Assembly: GCF_009834875.1 (NCBI RefSeq)
Contig: NZ_WVHT01000013.1
Coordinates: 1-64,000 of the forward strand
Reading direction: 5' to 3'
From: Hufsiella arboris
Lineage (GTDB): Bacteria > Bacteroidota > Bacteroidia > Sphingobacteriales > Sphingobacteriaceae
DNA: 64,000 nucleotides
The notes beneath the pieces were generated by a model that saw nothing but the letters and a program-made list of their open reading frames with translations, was not told where the DNA came from and made no database searches. Below, one piece after another: positions 17,181 to 24,767 of this stretch (the first letter of the stretch is position 1; the number at the start of each line of letters is the position of its first letter). Both the position numbers and the translations under genes were made by a program.

Positions 17181-18560
17181 CTAATCACGTTTTTGAGCAA
17201 ACAGCCAATCCCATAAACCGGGTGTGATAGTTACTTGATTCCATATGTCATGGCCTTGGTCAGGAAATTCTGTATAATGTGGATGCCCTCCGGCTTTTTT
17301 AATTGCTTTAATCATATCTCTTGATTCCTTAACCGGCACATTTTTGTCTCGTTTACCATGAAAAGCCCATACAGGTAAATTAATAATTTTCGATGCAAAC
17401 TTAGTATTGCCGCCACCGCAAATCGGTATGGCTGCTGCGAACATATCCGGCCGGGTACAGATAAACTGCCAGGTTCCGTAACCGCCTCGTGATATACCCG
17501 TTACATAACGTCTTTTTACGTCTATCCCTTGTTCCTTCAAATCAGAAAGAGCTTCATAAACTAAAGAATCTATTGATAAAACATCAGGTAGACCTCCCCA
17601 TCCGGTGCCTGGCCTGCAATTGGGAACAAAAATGAATGCAGGATACTTTTCCCGGTAAGTATCACTTGACAACAGTTCAGCAGCACCAGCTTCATAACCA
17701 TTATAAGGCAGACATATAACCAGCGGATACTTCTTTAGAGAATCGTAATTTTGCGGCTTGATTAAAATATATTGCAGCTGATCGCCTTTCTTGTCAGTAA
17801 AGGTTTTTGTGCCGCCAGCGAATCTTACTAATTTCTGTGCTTGTTCAGCATTATAGTTTTTCCAATATAAACTTGACGTGGTATCTACGATCAAGGATGC
17901 TCCTAATGTTAACGTAATTAGCGCTACAAGTCCCAATACAATTTCGAGATACTTTGGCATGCCATCATAACCACTACCAGCCTTTAATGTCCGAAGTTCG
18001 CTCAGGAAGTTCATGATAAAAAACAAAGAAATTAATCCTCCAGCCCTAGACGCCCCTTGGCTGATCGCTCCTAAAACTTTACTGATTTGCGGATTATGAA
18101 AATATATACTTCCAACAATTGCCGAAATCAAAATCAATCCGATCACCAAGCCATATCCACCCGTAACCTTTAACCAAAATTTTTCCCGTGTTTTGGATAG
18201 CAGAAGGGTAGAAGTATATAAAATGCTGGCAAATAAGAAACATAGCAGGGCTGGTAAATAATAACTTTTTAAAGCAAGTGATGAAATCAGCGTATATGTG
18301 AGTATGTTATAAATGGTGTGGGCCGCTAAGGCGATAATCCCGGTAAAAAATGCATACCGGTAATGTCGATGGTAATAATATTTCAATATCGTAATGGAAC
18401 CTATAGTCGCGTTGAGATTCACCACAAAAAACCAAACAGCATAAGAGCTGAAAGTAAAGACCTCGAAACCAAGTAGAATACTAATCAAGCTGTTTATTAA
18501 GCCTGACATTATCGTAAGGGACAAGAAAAAGATCAAAACAATGTAAAAGCCTCTGGTCAT
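17181..18560 (-). CDS. Membrane-anchored alpha/beta hydrolase (six or more TM segments plus esterase domain)
   Basis: 459 aa. The first ~235 residues hold six to seven hydrophobic segments. The C-terminal half is an esterase: PLVICLPYNGYEAG, nucleophile elbow GISRGGYGTW, acidic site FHGKRDKNVPV, and His in DQGHDIWNQ. This is the prolyl oligopeptidase/phospholipase-carboxylesterase type. Fusion of a multi-pass membrane region to this domain is unusual. It lies 95 nt upstream of the related lipoprotein hydrolase and probably acts at the periplasmic face of the inner membrane. Confidence 0.75.
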   Translation of the reverse strand: MTRGFYIVLIFFLSLTIMSGLINSLISILLGFEVFTFSSYAVWFFVVNLNATIGSITILKYYYHRHYRYAFFTGIIALAAHTIYNILTYTLISSLALKSYYLPALLCFLFASILYTSTLLLSKTREKFWLKVTGGYGLVIGLILISAIVGSIYFHNPQISKVLGAISQGASRAGGLISLFFIMNFLSELRTLKAGSGYDGMPKYLEIVLGLVALITLTLGASLIVDTTSSLYWKNYNAEQAQKLVRFAGGTKTFTDKKGDQLQYILIKPQNYDSLKKYPLVICLPYNGYEAGAAELLSSDTYREKYPAFIFVPNCRPGTGWGGLPDVLSIDSLVYEALSDLKEQGIDVKRRYVTGISRGGYGTWQFICTRPDMFAAAIPICGGGNTKFASKIINLPVWAFHGKRDKNVPVKESRDMIKAIKKAGGHPHYTEFPDQGHDIWNQVTITPGLWDWLFAQKRD

Positions 18561-18606
18561 ACTGATTGGAATATTTTTGCCTGTTTACATTAGCACCTAT
18601 TATTTC

Positions 18607-18792
18607 TTATATCGTTTCTTGATACCACCAACCTTCGCGAATGTTTTTATAATCTTTCCCTCTATCGTCAATTATAATTACTTCACAAATAAATGGGCTT
18701 TGTAAAATTCTGACGTTACTTGAATGTGGTAAGGTTTGTCGTAAATCAAATTCAATTGTCATTGTCGCTGAAGCTACAAAGTCCATCGCCAA
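18607..18792 (-). CDS. Possible small protein or gene remnant
   Basis: A 61-aa frame ending in IIIDDRGKDYKNIREGWWYQE. It has no recognised family, no signal and no membrane segment. Its upstream side runs into the REP-type element at 18822, so it may be the 3' remnant of a gene broken by repeat insertion. The coding case is weak. Confidence 0.25.
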   Translation of the reverse strand: MAMDFVASATMTIEFDLRQTLPHSSNVRILQSPFICEVIIIDDRGKDYKNIREGWWYQETI

Positions 18793-18821
18793 ACCACTGC
18801 TTTCTACTAATGTCAGAAACC

Positions 18822-18929
18822 ATTTTACCTGTGGTCGGTGTTATCACCCTACCACCAAATGTGTTCCATATTAGTATAGTTGAATACCGACGGTCGCGGT
18901 ATGGTGATAACACCAACCGCAGGTGAAAT
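18822..18929. mobile_element. REP-bounded MITE, internally deleted derivative of the RAYT element
   Basis: 108 bp. The left 50 nt nearly match the left end of the RAYT element (ATTTTACCTGTGGTCGGTGT then TATC...) and include the last transposase codons (AATGTGTTCCATAT reads MEHI-stop on the minus strand). The right part matches the RAYT right end (GTATAGTTG...GACGGTCGCGG). The outer ends are inverted repeats: ATTTTACCTGTGGTCGG pairs with CCAACCGCAGGTGAAAT. The transposase body is missing, so any movement would need the enzyme in trans. Confidence 0.78.
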
Positions 18930-18976
18930 GACTGAGAACATTTAGTGATAGTTCATCAGGCGTTATCCTCGAATAA

Positions 18977-19017
18977 CACCTGCGGTCGTGGTATGGTGAG
19001 AACGTCAACCGCAGGTG
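18977..19017. repeat. Solitary REP hairpin
   Basis: CACCTGCGGT (18977-18986) and ACCGCAGGTG (19008-19017) pair perfectly around a loop containing GGTATGGTGA, the sequence seen in the right REP of the RAYT element. It sits 49 nt beyond the 3' end of the DUF4142 gene. It is a single REP without a partner. Confidence 0.65.
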
Positions 19018-19065
19018 GAACTGTTTCCGGATTTTTAGTTTTACTCCCGGGATTTAATAAGAGCG

Positions 19066-19656
19066 TTATTTACCGCCCAGTTCATTCAAAATTCTCTGCG
19101 TAATAGCAACATGTTCCTTAAATACCGCTAATGACAAAGTTGCCAAATGCCTGCCCTGATTTTCAGCAGCTCCGGCCAGCTTACCTTTGCTTATGTAATT
19201 AGCGGCGAGATCGCGCAAAAATTCGTGGTTTTCGAGTTGTGCCGCAATGTATGCTTTGTCAAACTCAGGACCAGCCGGTGTATTGCTGATTTTAGCCAGT
19301 GTGGCTTTAGCTTTAGCGTCCATCGGAGGAACAGGTGTGCCTAAATCCGTTAAAACACCGGTGACAGCAATAGCCTCGGTCAGCTCAAATCCGGCAAATT
19401 CTTTAGCATTTTTATTGGTCGCTTTTGTTTTGGCAATCTGGCTTGTCGCCAGCGAAAGTTCGGCGGGTCCGATTACACCCATCCTGAATTCTTTTTCGTT
19501 TGAGGCTGCCGGATTACCGCTTAGGTTAGTCTCCGATGCATTAGCATTAGAAATGTTGAGAAGAGACGCTGCAAGTGATAGTCCCGCACTCATAGCAATT
19601 GTCCCTGTGACGGATTTCTTGACGAAATCTCTACGTCCCGCGTTGTTGTTGTTCAT
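19066..19656 (-). CDS. DUF4142 protein with Tat-like signal
   Basis: The frame is open back to 19914, but ATG at 19656 starts MNNNNAGRRDFVKKSVTG, a twin-arginine-like signal followed by a hydrophobic stretch, so I take this start: 196 aa. The mature domain, from NEKEFRMGVIGPAELSLATS to KEHVAITQRILNELGGK, fits DUF4142, a four-helix ferritin-like bundle family found in the periplasm. His residues in LENHEF and FKEHVAI are visible. Function is unknown. REP copies lie on both sides. Confidence 0.78.
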   Translation of the reverse strand: MNNNNAGRRDFVKKSVTGTIAMSAGLSLAASLLNISNANASETNLSGNPAASNEKEFRMGVIGPAELSLATSQIAKTKATNKNAKEFAGFELTEAIAVTGVLTDLGTPVPPMDAKAKATLAKISNTPAGPEFDKAYIAAQLENHEFLRDLAANYISKGKLAGAAENQGRHLATLSLAVFKEHVAITQRILNELGGK

Positions 19657-19771
19657 ATTTCTGTTTTTAAATAGATGTCTTTTTTTAACAAGGCCCGAAG
19701 CGGGTTTGTTTGATAGCGAGCGAATTACAGTAAATGAAGCCGGGGCCAATGAAATAAATATTGTTGCTCGG

Positions 19772-20391
19772 ATTTTACCTGTGGTCGGTGTTATCGCCGT
19801 ACCACTAAATGTGTTCCATATAATGAGTAACCAAGTTGTCAGCTTGATTGCAATAATAGTACATTGCCGACGAAAGCCTATACTGCTCGGGCAATTCGCA
19901 CAAGCCCGCTTCAACCGGATTATTATGGATGTAATCTATCTTTTGTTCGATGATCTCTCTGGTAAACATCGTCGCTTTGTAAGGTCTTCTTTCCCAAAAG
20001 TGATACATACGGTCTGACTGTGTGCTTCTGTATTTTTTTAGATCTTGTGGAAAATGCTTTATCAAGTTAAATTTTATCTGCTGTGCAGTAAATTTCAAAA
20101 ATTGCTGTTGGACGCTTTTGTCGATCCATTCATCTTGCTTTCTCCACAGGACATGTACATGATTCGGCATGATTACGTATGCATAAATCCATATCCGTGA
20201 TTCACGGACATGAAACTGCAAACTTTCCAGCACGATTTGCTGATGCCTTTCTTCCTTTAACAGCGGCTGCCAGTTTAAACAAGTAGCGGTAAAAAATTCT
20301 ATGCCTGATTGCATAGTTGAATATAAACGAATTCGTATAGTTGGATGGCGACGGTCGCGGTATGGTGATAACACCAACCGCGGGGTGAAAT
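19772..20391 (-). mobile_element. RAYT element: REP-associated tyrosine transposase with terminal REPs
   Basis: About 620 bp bounded by inverted REP ends. The left REP forms GTGGT-c-GGTG-TTAT-CGCC-gt-ACCAC, and the right forms GCGGT-at-GGTG-ATAA-CACC-a-ACCGC. Both are bulged hairpins, as expected for RAYT-associated REPs. The transposase gene lies between them, with its last codons inside the conserved left-end block. A 108-bp derivative and a solitary REP lie within 1 kb. Confidence 0.78.
19805..20314 (-). CDS. REP-associated tyrosine transposase (RAYT, Y1/HUH family)
   Basis: I choose ATG at 20314 (169 aa). An upstream TTG would extend the frame into the REP. The HUH metal-binding motif is in MPNHVHVLW (His 52 and His 54). 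The catalytic Tyr is most likely Y128 in KIDYIHNNPVEAGL, a segment diagnostic for this family, and FWERRPYKA precedes it. RAYTs are single-copy relatives of IS200/IS605 transposases that act on REP sequences. All expected motifs are intact, so the enzyme could be active. Confidence 0.88.
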   Translation of the reverse strand: MQSGIEFFTATCLNWQPLLKEERHQQIVLESLQFHVRESRIWIYAYVIMPNHVHVLWRKQDEWIDKSVQQQFLKFTAQQIKFNLIKHFPQDLKKYRSTQSDRMYHFWERRPYKATMFTREIIEQKIDYIHNNPVEAGLCELPEQYRLSSAMYYYCNQADNLVTHYMEHI

Positions 20392-20801
20392 CCCGGCAGA
20401 AGTATAAGATTACCTTTTACTGGTTGAATCGGCTCAATATAACCATATGAAAAGGCTTCATTTTTTACTTTACCCTTTGCATTTTGAACGGTTTGCCCAA
20501 CTGCGATATATGAAAAACTTAAAAAAAATAACGATTTGTAGGTATTTCATTTTGAAATATTTGTCGATAATATAAGGTTGGCTCCAGCAATGGGACACTT
20601 GTGGCTTACAAATTTATCAATTCGATCAATCCGCCTGACGAAAATATCAATTCAATAAACGTAGCAATACTTATAAAATATAAACCTTAGGAATTATGAA
20701 ATTTATAGTTTCGGCTTATACTGGAAAATAGAAGTAAGCTTGTCAAATAATCTCGGCTCCCGCAAGCGGGACGCTTGCGGGAGCCGAGATACATGAAGCA
20801 G
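20392..20801. other. 410-bp intergenic region with hairpins
   Basis: No gene is supported. It holds a degenerate hairpin at 20581-20605 (GCTCCAGCAATGGGACACTT) and the perfect 19-bp inverted repeat at 20750-20790. The rest is AT-rich without recognised signals. Confidence 0.55.
20750..20790. repeat. Perfect 19-bp inverted repeat (hairpin) after the 20802 gene
   Basis: Arms 20750-20768 and 20772-20790 are fully complementary with a 3-nt loop (GGA). The core is GCTCCCGCAAGCG. On the minus strand it follows the stop of the 20802-21629 gene, so it could act as a transcript-end hairpin, but no U run follows. Weaker relatives occur near 20581, 16111 and 16208. Confidence 0.7.
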
Positions 20802-21629
20802 CTATTGTTGTTTATTAATCTTTTGCCTTAAGCTTTGGTTGATGGCCTCAATTTTTTGATTAGCTTCTTTCAGCTTATTAACACGCTGTAATCTTTCAAC
20901 TTTTTCGTCTAGGATTAGTTCGATTCCTACTTTAACTGCGTCAAAATGCATCAGGCAATCCTCTTCCGAAAGGGAATGAATTCCCAAGCTCATTATAGAA
21001 TACAAAGCTTTGTTCTTTAATAAAAATTCTGGTAGATAATCAGTTAACAGAACAATTTTGCCATCCATCCTTTCCTTCCGAAACATTTCAGCATCTACTT
21101 TCTGCTCTTTAAACGCTAATTCGTAAGCTTCTTGAATAAGATCTTCAAATATTCTCCTTAAATATACAAAAGACCCTATTCCTACGCCATTCGCAGCTAA
21201 TCCGACCGCCTTCCCTAATTCACGAAGTTTATCCTTGGAAAGAACACTACGATATTTTTTGAGATCTTGTATCTGAAAATCTGCTACAGATGGAAACTGA
21301 CCAACTTTCATGAATTTGTTGGTTTTTGAGTCAAAATGGAAATAGTAAGTTAAGATATGACCATCTCTTACACACCGTATAGATGTACCTCTTAAACCAC
21401 CATATTTCAAAATATATTCAAAGTCTTCTCCACCAGGATGCCCGTAGCCAACAAATGTTGTCGGTTTGTTGCCCAGAAAAGGATTGTTCCCTTCAACGGC
21501 ATTTTTATCATAACTTCCTAGTGAGAAGGTTAATATATGTTTGAATGCTTCAAAGTTTTCGCCTGTAATCAAAAAGGGAGAGTACAACGGCATCTTAAAG
21601 AAAACATATTCTGCACTTAGCTCATCCAT
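20802..21629 (-). CDS. Uncharacterised protein with helical C-terminus
   Basis: 275 aa, no signal or membrane segment. The N-terminal ~130 residues look beta-rich (FVGYGHPGGEDFEYILKYGG). The middle has LRRIFEDLIQEAYELAFKEQ, and the C-terminal part has LYSIMSLGIHSLSEEDCLMH followed by a Lys/Glu-rich coiled coil (about 235-275). The IHxLSEEDCL pattern occurs, as far as I recall, in uncharacterised accessory proteins; I cannot name the family. It lies in a repeat-rich, probably accessory stretch and may be defence- or stress-related, though nothing here proves it. Confidence 0.6.
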   Translation of the reverse strand: MDELSAEYVFFKMPLYSPFLITGENFEAFKHILTFSLGSYDKNAVEGNNPFLGNKPTTFVGYGHPGGEDFEYILKYGGLRGTSIRCVRDGHILTYYFHFDSKTNKFMKVGQFPSVADFQIQDLKKYRSVLSKDKLRELGKAVGLAANGVGIGSFVYLRRIFEDLIQEAYELAFKEQKVDAEMFRKERMDGKIVLLTDYLPEFLLKNKALYSIMSLGIHSLSEEDCLMHFDAVKVGIELILDEKVERLQRVNKLKEANQKIEAINQSLRQKINKQQ

Positions 21630-21936
21630 GCTTTTAATTTAAAGCTTAAAAATACATGTAAATAGGTTATCGGCTGTTTTTGATGATAAATATATTTAAA
21701 ATTTAATTCGAGATTTGCTCAGGACATTCTTCGCGCGTGACCCTCCAACTTATTTTATAGAAGCCATCATATTTCCTGAACCAGCTGCCGTTTAGCCAGC
21801 TTCAACCATATACGCTACTTCTATTACTAAGATAGTTCTATCGGTCAATAACGACAGCCACGATTATTTTCACAATCAAAGACGTTATTTCACATATCGA
21901 GATGCACGTTGGCATTTCGAAAATTCTTTCTCGACC
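21630..21936. other. 307-bp intergenic region, nothing recognised
   Basis: No ORF with family features, hairpin or repeat was found between the 20802 gene start and the 21-bp array. It must include the promoter of the minus-strand 20802 gene, but no clear TAnnTTTG was identified. Confidence 0.4.
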
Positions 21937-22188
21937 CGTTAACATCTGTTGAGGCTCAGCAAAAATGTATTCTTGGTCCGTGAAAGTTTGTTAGAGCTTC
22001 GTAAGAATATGTTCCTGCTCCGTAAAAGTTTGTTGGAGCTTCGTAAAGATGTGTTCCTGCTCCGTAAGAATGTGTTCTTGCTCCGTAAAAGTTTGTTGGA
22101 GCTCCGGGGAAGTGTGTTCTTCCACCGTGAAAGTGTGTTGAAGCTTCGTGAAAATGTGTTCTTGCTTTGTGATGATTTGCTGGTTGGC
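21937..22188. repeat. Twelve tandem 21-bp repeats
   Basis: Twelve consecutive units of exactly 21 nt without a single indel. Typical units are CGTAAAAGTTTGTTGGAGCT(T) and CGTAAGAATGTGTTCTTGCT(C). Two unit types, GTTTGTTGGAGC and TGTGTTCCTGCTC, partly alternate. Because 21 is a multiple of 3 and the units lack stops, open frames run through on both strands; the plus frame reads as leucine-rich heptads such as LRKNVFL and LRKSLLE. No promoter or start supports translation. Confidence 0.88.
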
Positions 22189-22190
22189 AC

Positions 22191-22223
22191 AAAAAGCTCC
22201 CGGCTTTTTAAAAACCGGGAGCT
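22191..22223 (-). terminator. Intrinsic terminator of the 22230 gene
   Basis: AGCTCCCGG (22195-22203) and CCGGGAGCT (22215-22223) pair. On the minus strand the stem is followed by a U run (AAAAA at 22191-22195). It lies between the gene's stop codon and the 21-bp array. Confidence 0.8.
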
Positions 22224-22229
22224 GAGAAG

Positions 22230-22946
22230 TTAATTTCTGAAATGCAGCGCCGTTACCTGCTTGTATGTTGGTGAGTCAGTTCCAAATGCAGACTTCAGGT
22301 ACGCTTTAACAAGGTTTACGACATTATAAATCCCCGTGTCGCCGTACAACACCGTGTCACGCTGGTCGCGGGCATTCGCCAGGGCGTTGGCCGACTGGAT
22401 TACCGCCGTATTCGCCGCTTTCAACCGCTCGATCAACGCATTTAAAGAAGTGATTTTCAGCTCCTCTTCATTGGGCTGATAGCTTGCCTGCATGGAAGCT
22501 GTTTGAACTAAATTGCTGAATGATTCAATCTGGCTGTCGAAACCCTGCTGCGAAACGGACCGTGTTTTTACAGCTTCTTTGGCTAAAGGATCAACGGTAA
22601 CAGCAACCGCTCTTTTCCCCTGGATTTTTCGATTGGCCGTTTTCGCATCATCCAGCGTCTGGCTCGATACGCCCATTGCCTTCATAGAATTCATAATGCG
22701 TGTCGACAATTTTTTCAATGGTTCAAACGCCATTTCCCGGTTGTTAGTAGCGTTGTCATATGCCGCTTTTGTTAAGCGGACCTGCTGAATAGCCGTTTGC
22801 CCGCTGAGAATCAAAGCAGAAAGCGCTTCGGGTTTAATAAGTGAATTGGAAGGATTGTACGATGCGCCGCATCCGTTGCATACAACGATCAGGTCTTCCA
22901 AATTGGCCACGTTTTTCTCGTGACCGGTTTCGTTTAGTTTACTCAT
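22230..22946 (-). CDS. Uncharacterised helical protein with N-terminal CxxC
   Basis: 238 aa, cytoplasmic. A short N-terminal segment holds IVVCNGCGASYNPS (CxxC near residue 23, a possible half zinc site). The rest is predicted helical: LSALILSGQTAIQQVRLTKA, LIERLKAANTAVIQSANALA, then KAYLKSAFGTDSPTYKQV. The C-terminal VKAYLKSAFGxxSPxYKQV phrase is, from memory, shared by many unannotated Bacteroidota proteins of about this size, with no known function. It ends at a clean terminator beside the 21-bp array, and five tandem 145-bp repeats lie upstream. Confidence 0.6.
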   Translation of the reverse strand: MSKLNETGHEKNVANLEDLIVVCNGCGASYNPSNSLIKPEALSALILSGQTAIQQVRLTKAAYDNATNNREMAFEPLKKLSTRIMNSMKAMGVSSQTLDDAKTANRKIQGKRAVAVTVDPLAKEAVKTRSVSQQGFDSQIESFSNLVQTASMQASYQPNEEELKITSLNALIERLKAANTAVIQSANALANARDQRDTVLYGDTGIYNVVNLVKAYLKSAFGTDSPTYKQVTALHFRN

Positions 22947-23040
22947 CTTGTGTAAGATTTAAGTTTGATAATTGGGTTTATTAATTTGAATATAATAAAA
23001 TTCGTAATCGGAAATAAAAGCGATATTAAAATTAAACCAC

Positions 23041-23742
23041 TGTCATTCTGACGAAGGAAGAATCTGTTTTAGCAGCATTGAATCGGTAAACTTCTGTCGG
23101 TCTTCGTCGCTTAAAGATCCTTCGTGCCTCAGGATGACAAAAGCGTCAACCGGAACTCGATTCAGGTCCTGGCTTGGTTGTACTGATCATTCTGATGAAG
23201 GAGGAATCTGTTTTAGCAGCACTGAATCGGTAAACTTCTGTCGGTCTTCGTCGCTTAAAGATCCTTCGTTCCTCAGGATGACAAACGCGTTAAACCGGAA
23301 CTCAATTCAGGTTCTGGCTTGGTTGTACTGTCATTCTGACGATAGGAAGAATCTGTTTTAGCAGCGCTGAATCGGTAAACTTCTGTCGGTCTTCGTCGCT
23401 TAAAGATCCTTCGTTCTTCAGGATGACAAACGCGTTAACCGGAACTCGATTCAGGTTCTGGCTTGGTTGTACTGTCATTCTGACGAAGGAAGAATCTGTT
23501 TTATAGCAGTACTGAACCCGGTAAACTTCTGTCCGATCGTCGTCGCTTAAAGATCCTTCGTTCCTCAGGATGACAAACGCGTTAAACCGGAACTCAATTC
23601 AGGTTCTGGCTTGGTTGTACTGTCATTCTGACGAAGGAAGAATCTGTTTTATAGCAGCACTGAATCGGTAAACTTCTGTCGGTCTTCGTCGCTTAAAGAT
23701 CCTTCGTTCTTCAGGATGCCAAACGCGTTAAACAGGAACTCG
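23041..23742. repeat. Five tandem ~145-bp units, each containing an imperfect palindrome
   Basis: Units begin at 23041, 23184, 23329, 23473 and 23621 (periods 143-148). Each has a left arm TGTCATTCTGACGAAGGAAG followed by AATCT, a spacer of about 50 nt, a right arm AGATCCTTCGTTCCTCAGG followed by ATGACA, and a linker of about 45 nt containing TTCAGGTTCTGGCTTGG. The arms are inverted copies (about 19 of 25 match in unit 1). There is no ORF of interest. It fills the gap between the 22230 and 23772 genes. Confidence 0.88.
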
Positions 23743-23771
23743 ACGACTACGCTATCCAAAACACAACGATA

Positions 23772-24458
23772 TTAAACCGCCCGCTTTTTTGCCGACACCA
23801 GCAACCAAACAGCCATCGACCCATAAATAATATAAACCAGCGGAAGGTACAGTGAGGTATCCAGTAAAGTTCCCAGCGTATTTTCTACGTTTCCATAAAC
23901 GGTTACCATACGAACCGCTAGCCGCAGCGCATTTATTAAGAAAGCAGCTTTGAGCAGCCAGACGATGGATAGTAAGCTTTTATAAGTGAGGAAAAGCAGG
24001 AAACTTCCGAGCATCTGTGCAGCCATCAGCGGAAAATACAGAGCGCCCTGAACCCGCTGGATGACGGTAACGATCAGTATAATTTGTTGCCTGGTGCTTG
24101 AGTTAGCGGAAGTATACGCTTTGGGTAAATACGTTTGGATATAGAGAAGTTCAACAGAGCGCATGATAATTTCCAGGAAAAAGAAAACGAAGAAAGCTGA
24201 AAATGCAATGATAGACCAGGCTTTATTATTTGCGTAATTGTCAAAACAAAGGGTGAAAAATAAGTAGAACAATCCGAACATGGCAATCAGCATGAGCCAT
24301 GATCTTATAATATGGAGGGTATTTGCGCCCGCTAAAAAATCATCCAGAAAATTACCTGTTTCGGGTATTTTGTCAAATACCCATGCCTGGTAAGATTGGA
24401 TAATGATGTAGATAATGGCAGTTAATCCCGCGCCGATTTTCATGTTGCTTGTAACCAT
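23772..24458 (-). CDS. Multi-pass membrane protein (DUF4386-like)
   Basis: 228 aa with about six hydrophobic segments. It starts MVTSNMKIGAGLTAIIYIII, contains TLHIIRSWLMLIAMFGLFYL in the middle and ends SMAVWLLVSAKKRAV. The pattern resembles DUF4386-type integral membrane proteins, but I am not certain of the family. No catalytic motif is visible. It is flanked by palindromic repeats on both sides, so its transcription is probably independent of neighbours. Confidence 0.55.
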   Translation of the reverse strand: MVTSNMKIGAGLTAIIYIIIQSYQAWVFDKIPETGNFLDDFLAGANTLHIIRSWLMLIAMFGLFYLFFTLCFDNYANNKAWSIIAFSAFFVFFFLEIIMRSVELLYIQTYLPKAYTSANSSTRQQIILIVTVIQRVQGALYFPLMAAQMLGSFLLFLTYKSLLSIVWLLKAAFLINALRLAVRMVTVYGNVENTLGTLLDTSLYLPLVYIIYGSMAVWLLVSAKKRAV

Positions 24459-24550
24459 ATTACATTTTTGTTGAATGTTATTAATGATTTGCGGCGGGCA
24501 ACCGGAATAAATATAATTACAAAACAGCGACTGGTAAAATTATCGCGTTA

Positions 24551-24652
24551 TGCCATTCTGACGAAAGGAAAAGCCCGTTTGATAGCAGCATTGAAACTGC
24601 TAAACTTCTGGCGATGTTCGTTGTGTACGATCCTTCGCGCCTCGGGATGGCA
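24551..24652. repeat. Diverged solitary copy of the palindromic unit
   Basis: TGCCATTCTGACGAAAGGAA opens the copy and GATCCTTCGCGCCTCGGGAT then GGCA closes it. Both arms and the internal GCAGCATTGAAAC and TAAACTTCTG blocks match the tandem units at 23041-23742. It lacks the linker. Confidence 0.7.
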
Positions 24653-24767
24653 AATTCGTATGACTGCTGCGTTAATATTATGGCGAAGCCGGAAATGCCG
24701 GTAGTAAACGTTCGTCTTGCAATGATTAATAAAAATGTCACATTGAGGCGCCCGAAATGCGACATTT

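Noticed and set aside
19247-20017. 256-aa plus-strand frame opposite the DUF4142 and RAYT genes
   Set aside because: Antisense shadow of two well-supported minus-strand genes, with low-complexity hydrophobic content.
21939-22233. Open frames on both strands across the 21-bp array as genes
   Set aside because: They arise because the repeat length is divisible by three and lacks stops. No promoter, start context or family supports any one of the three frames.
23134-23361. 75-aa plus-strand frame over the palindromic repeats
   Set aside because: It lies wholly within repeat units and its sequence only reflects their repetition.
21937-23742. The tandem repeats as a CRISPR array
   Set aside because: The 21-bp units are contiguous with no unique spacers, the ~145-bp units have near-identical linkers, and no cas gene is in the window.
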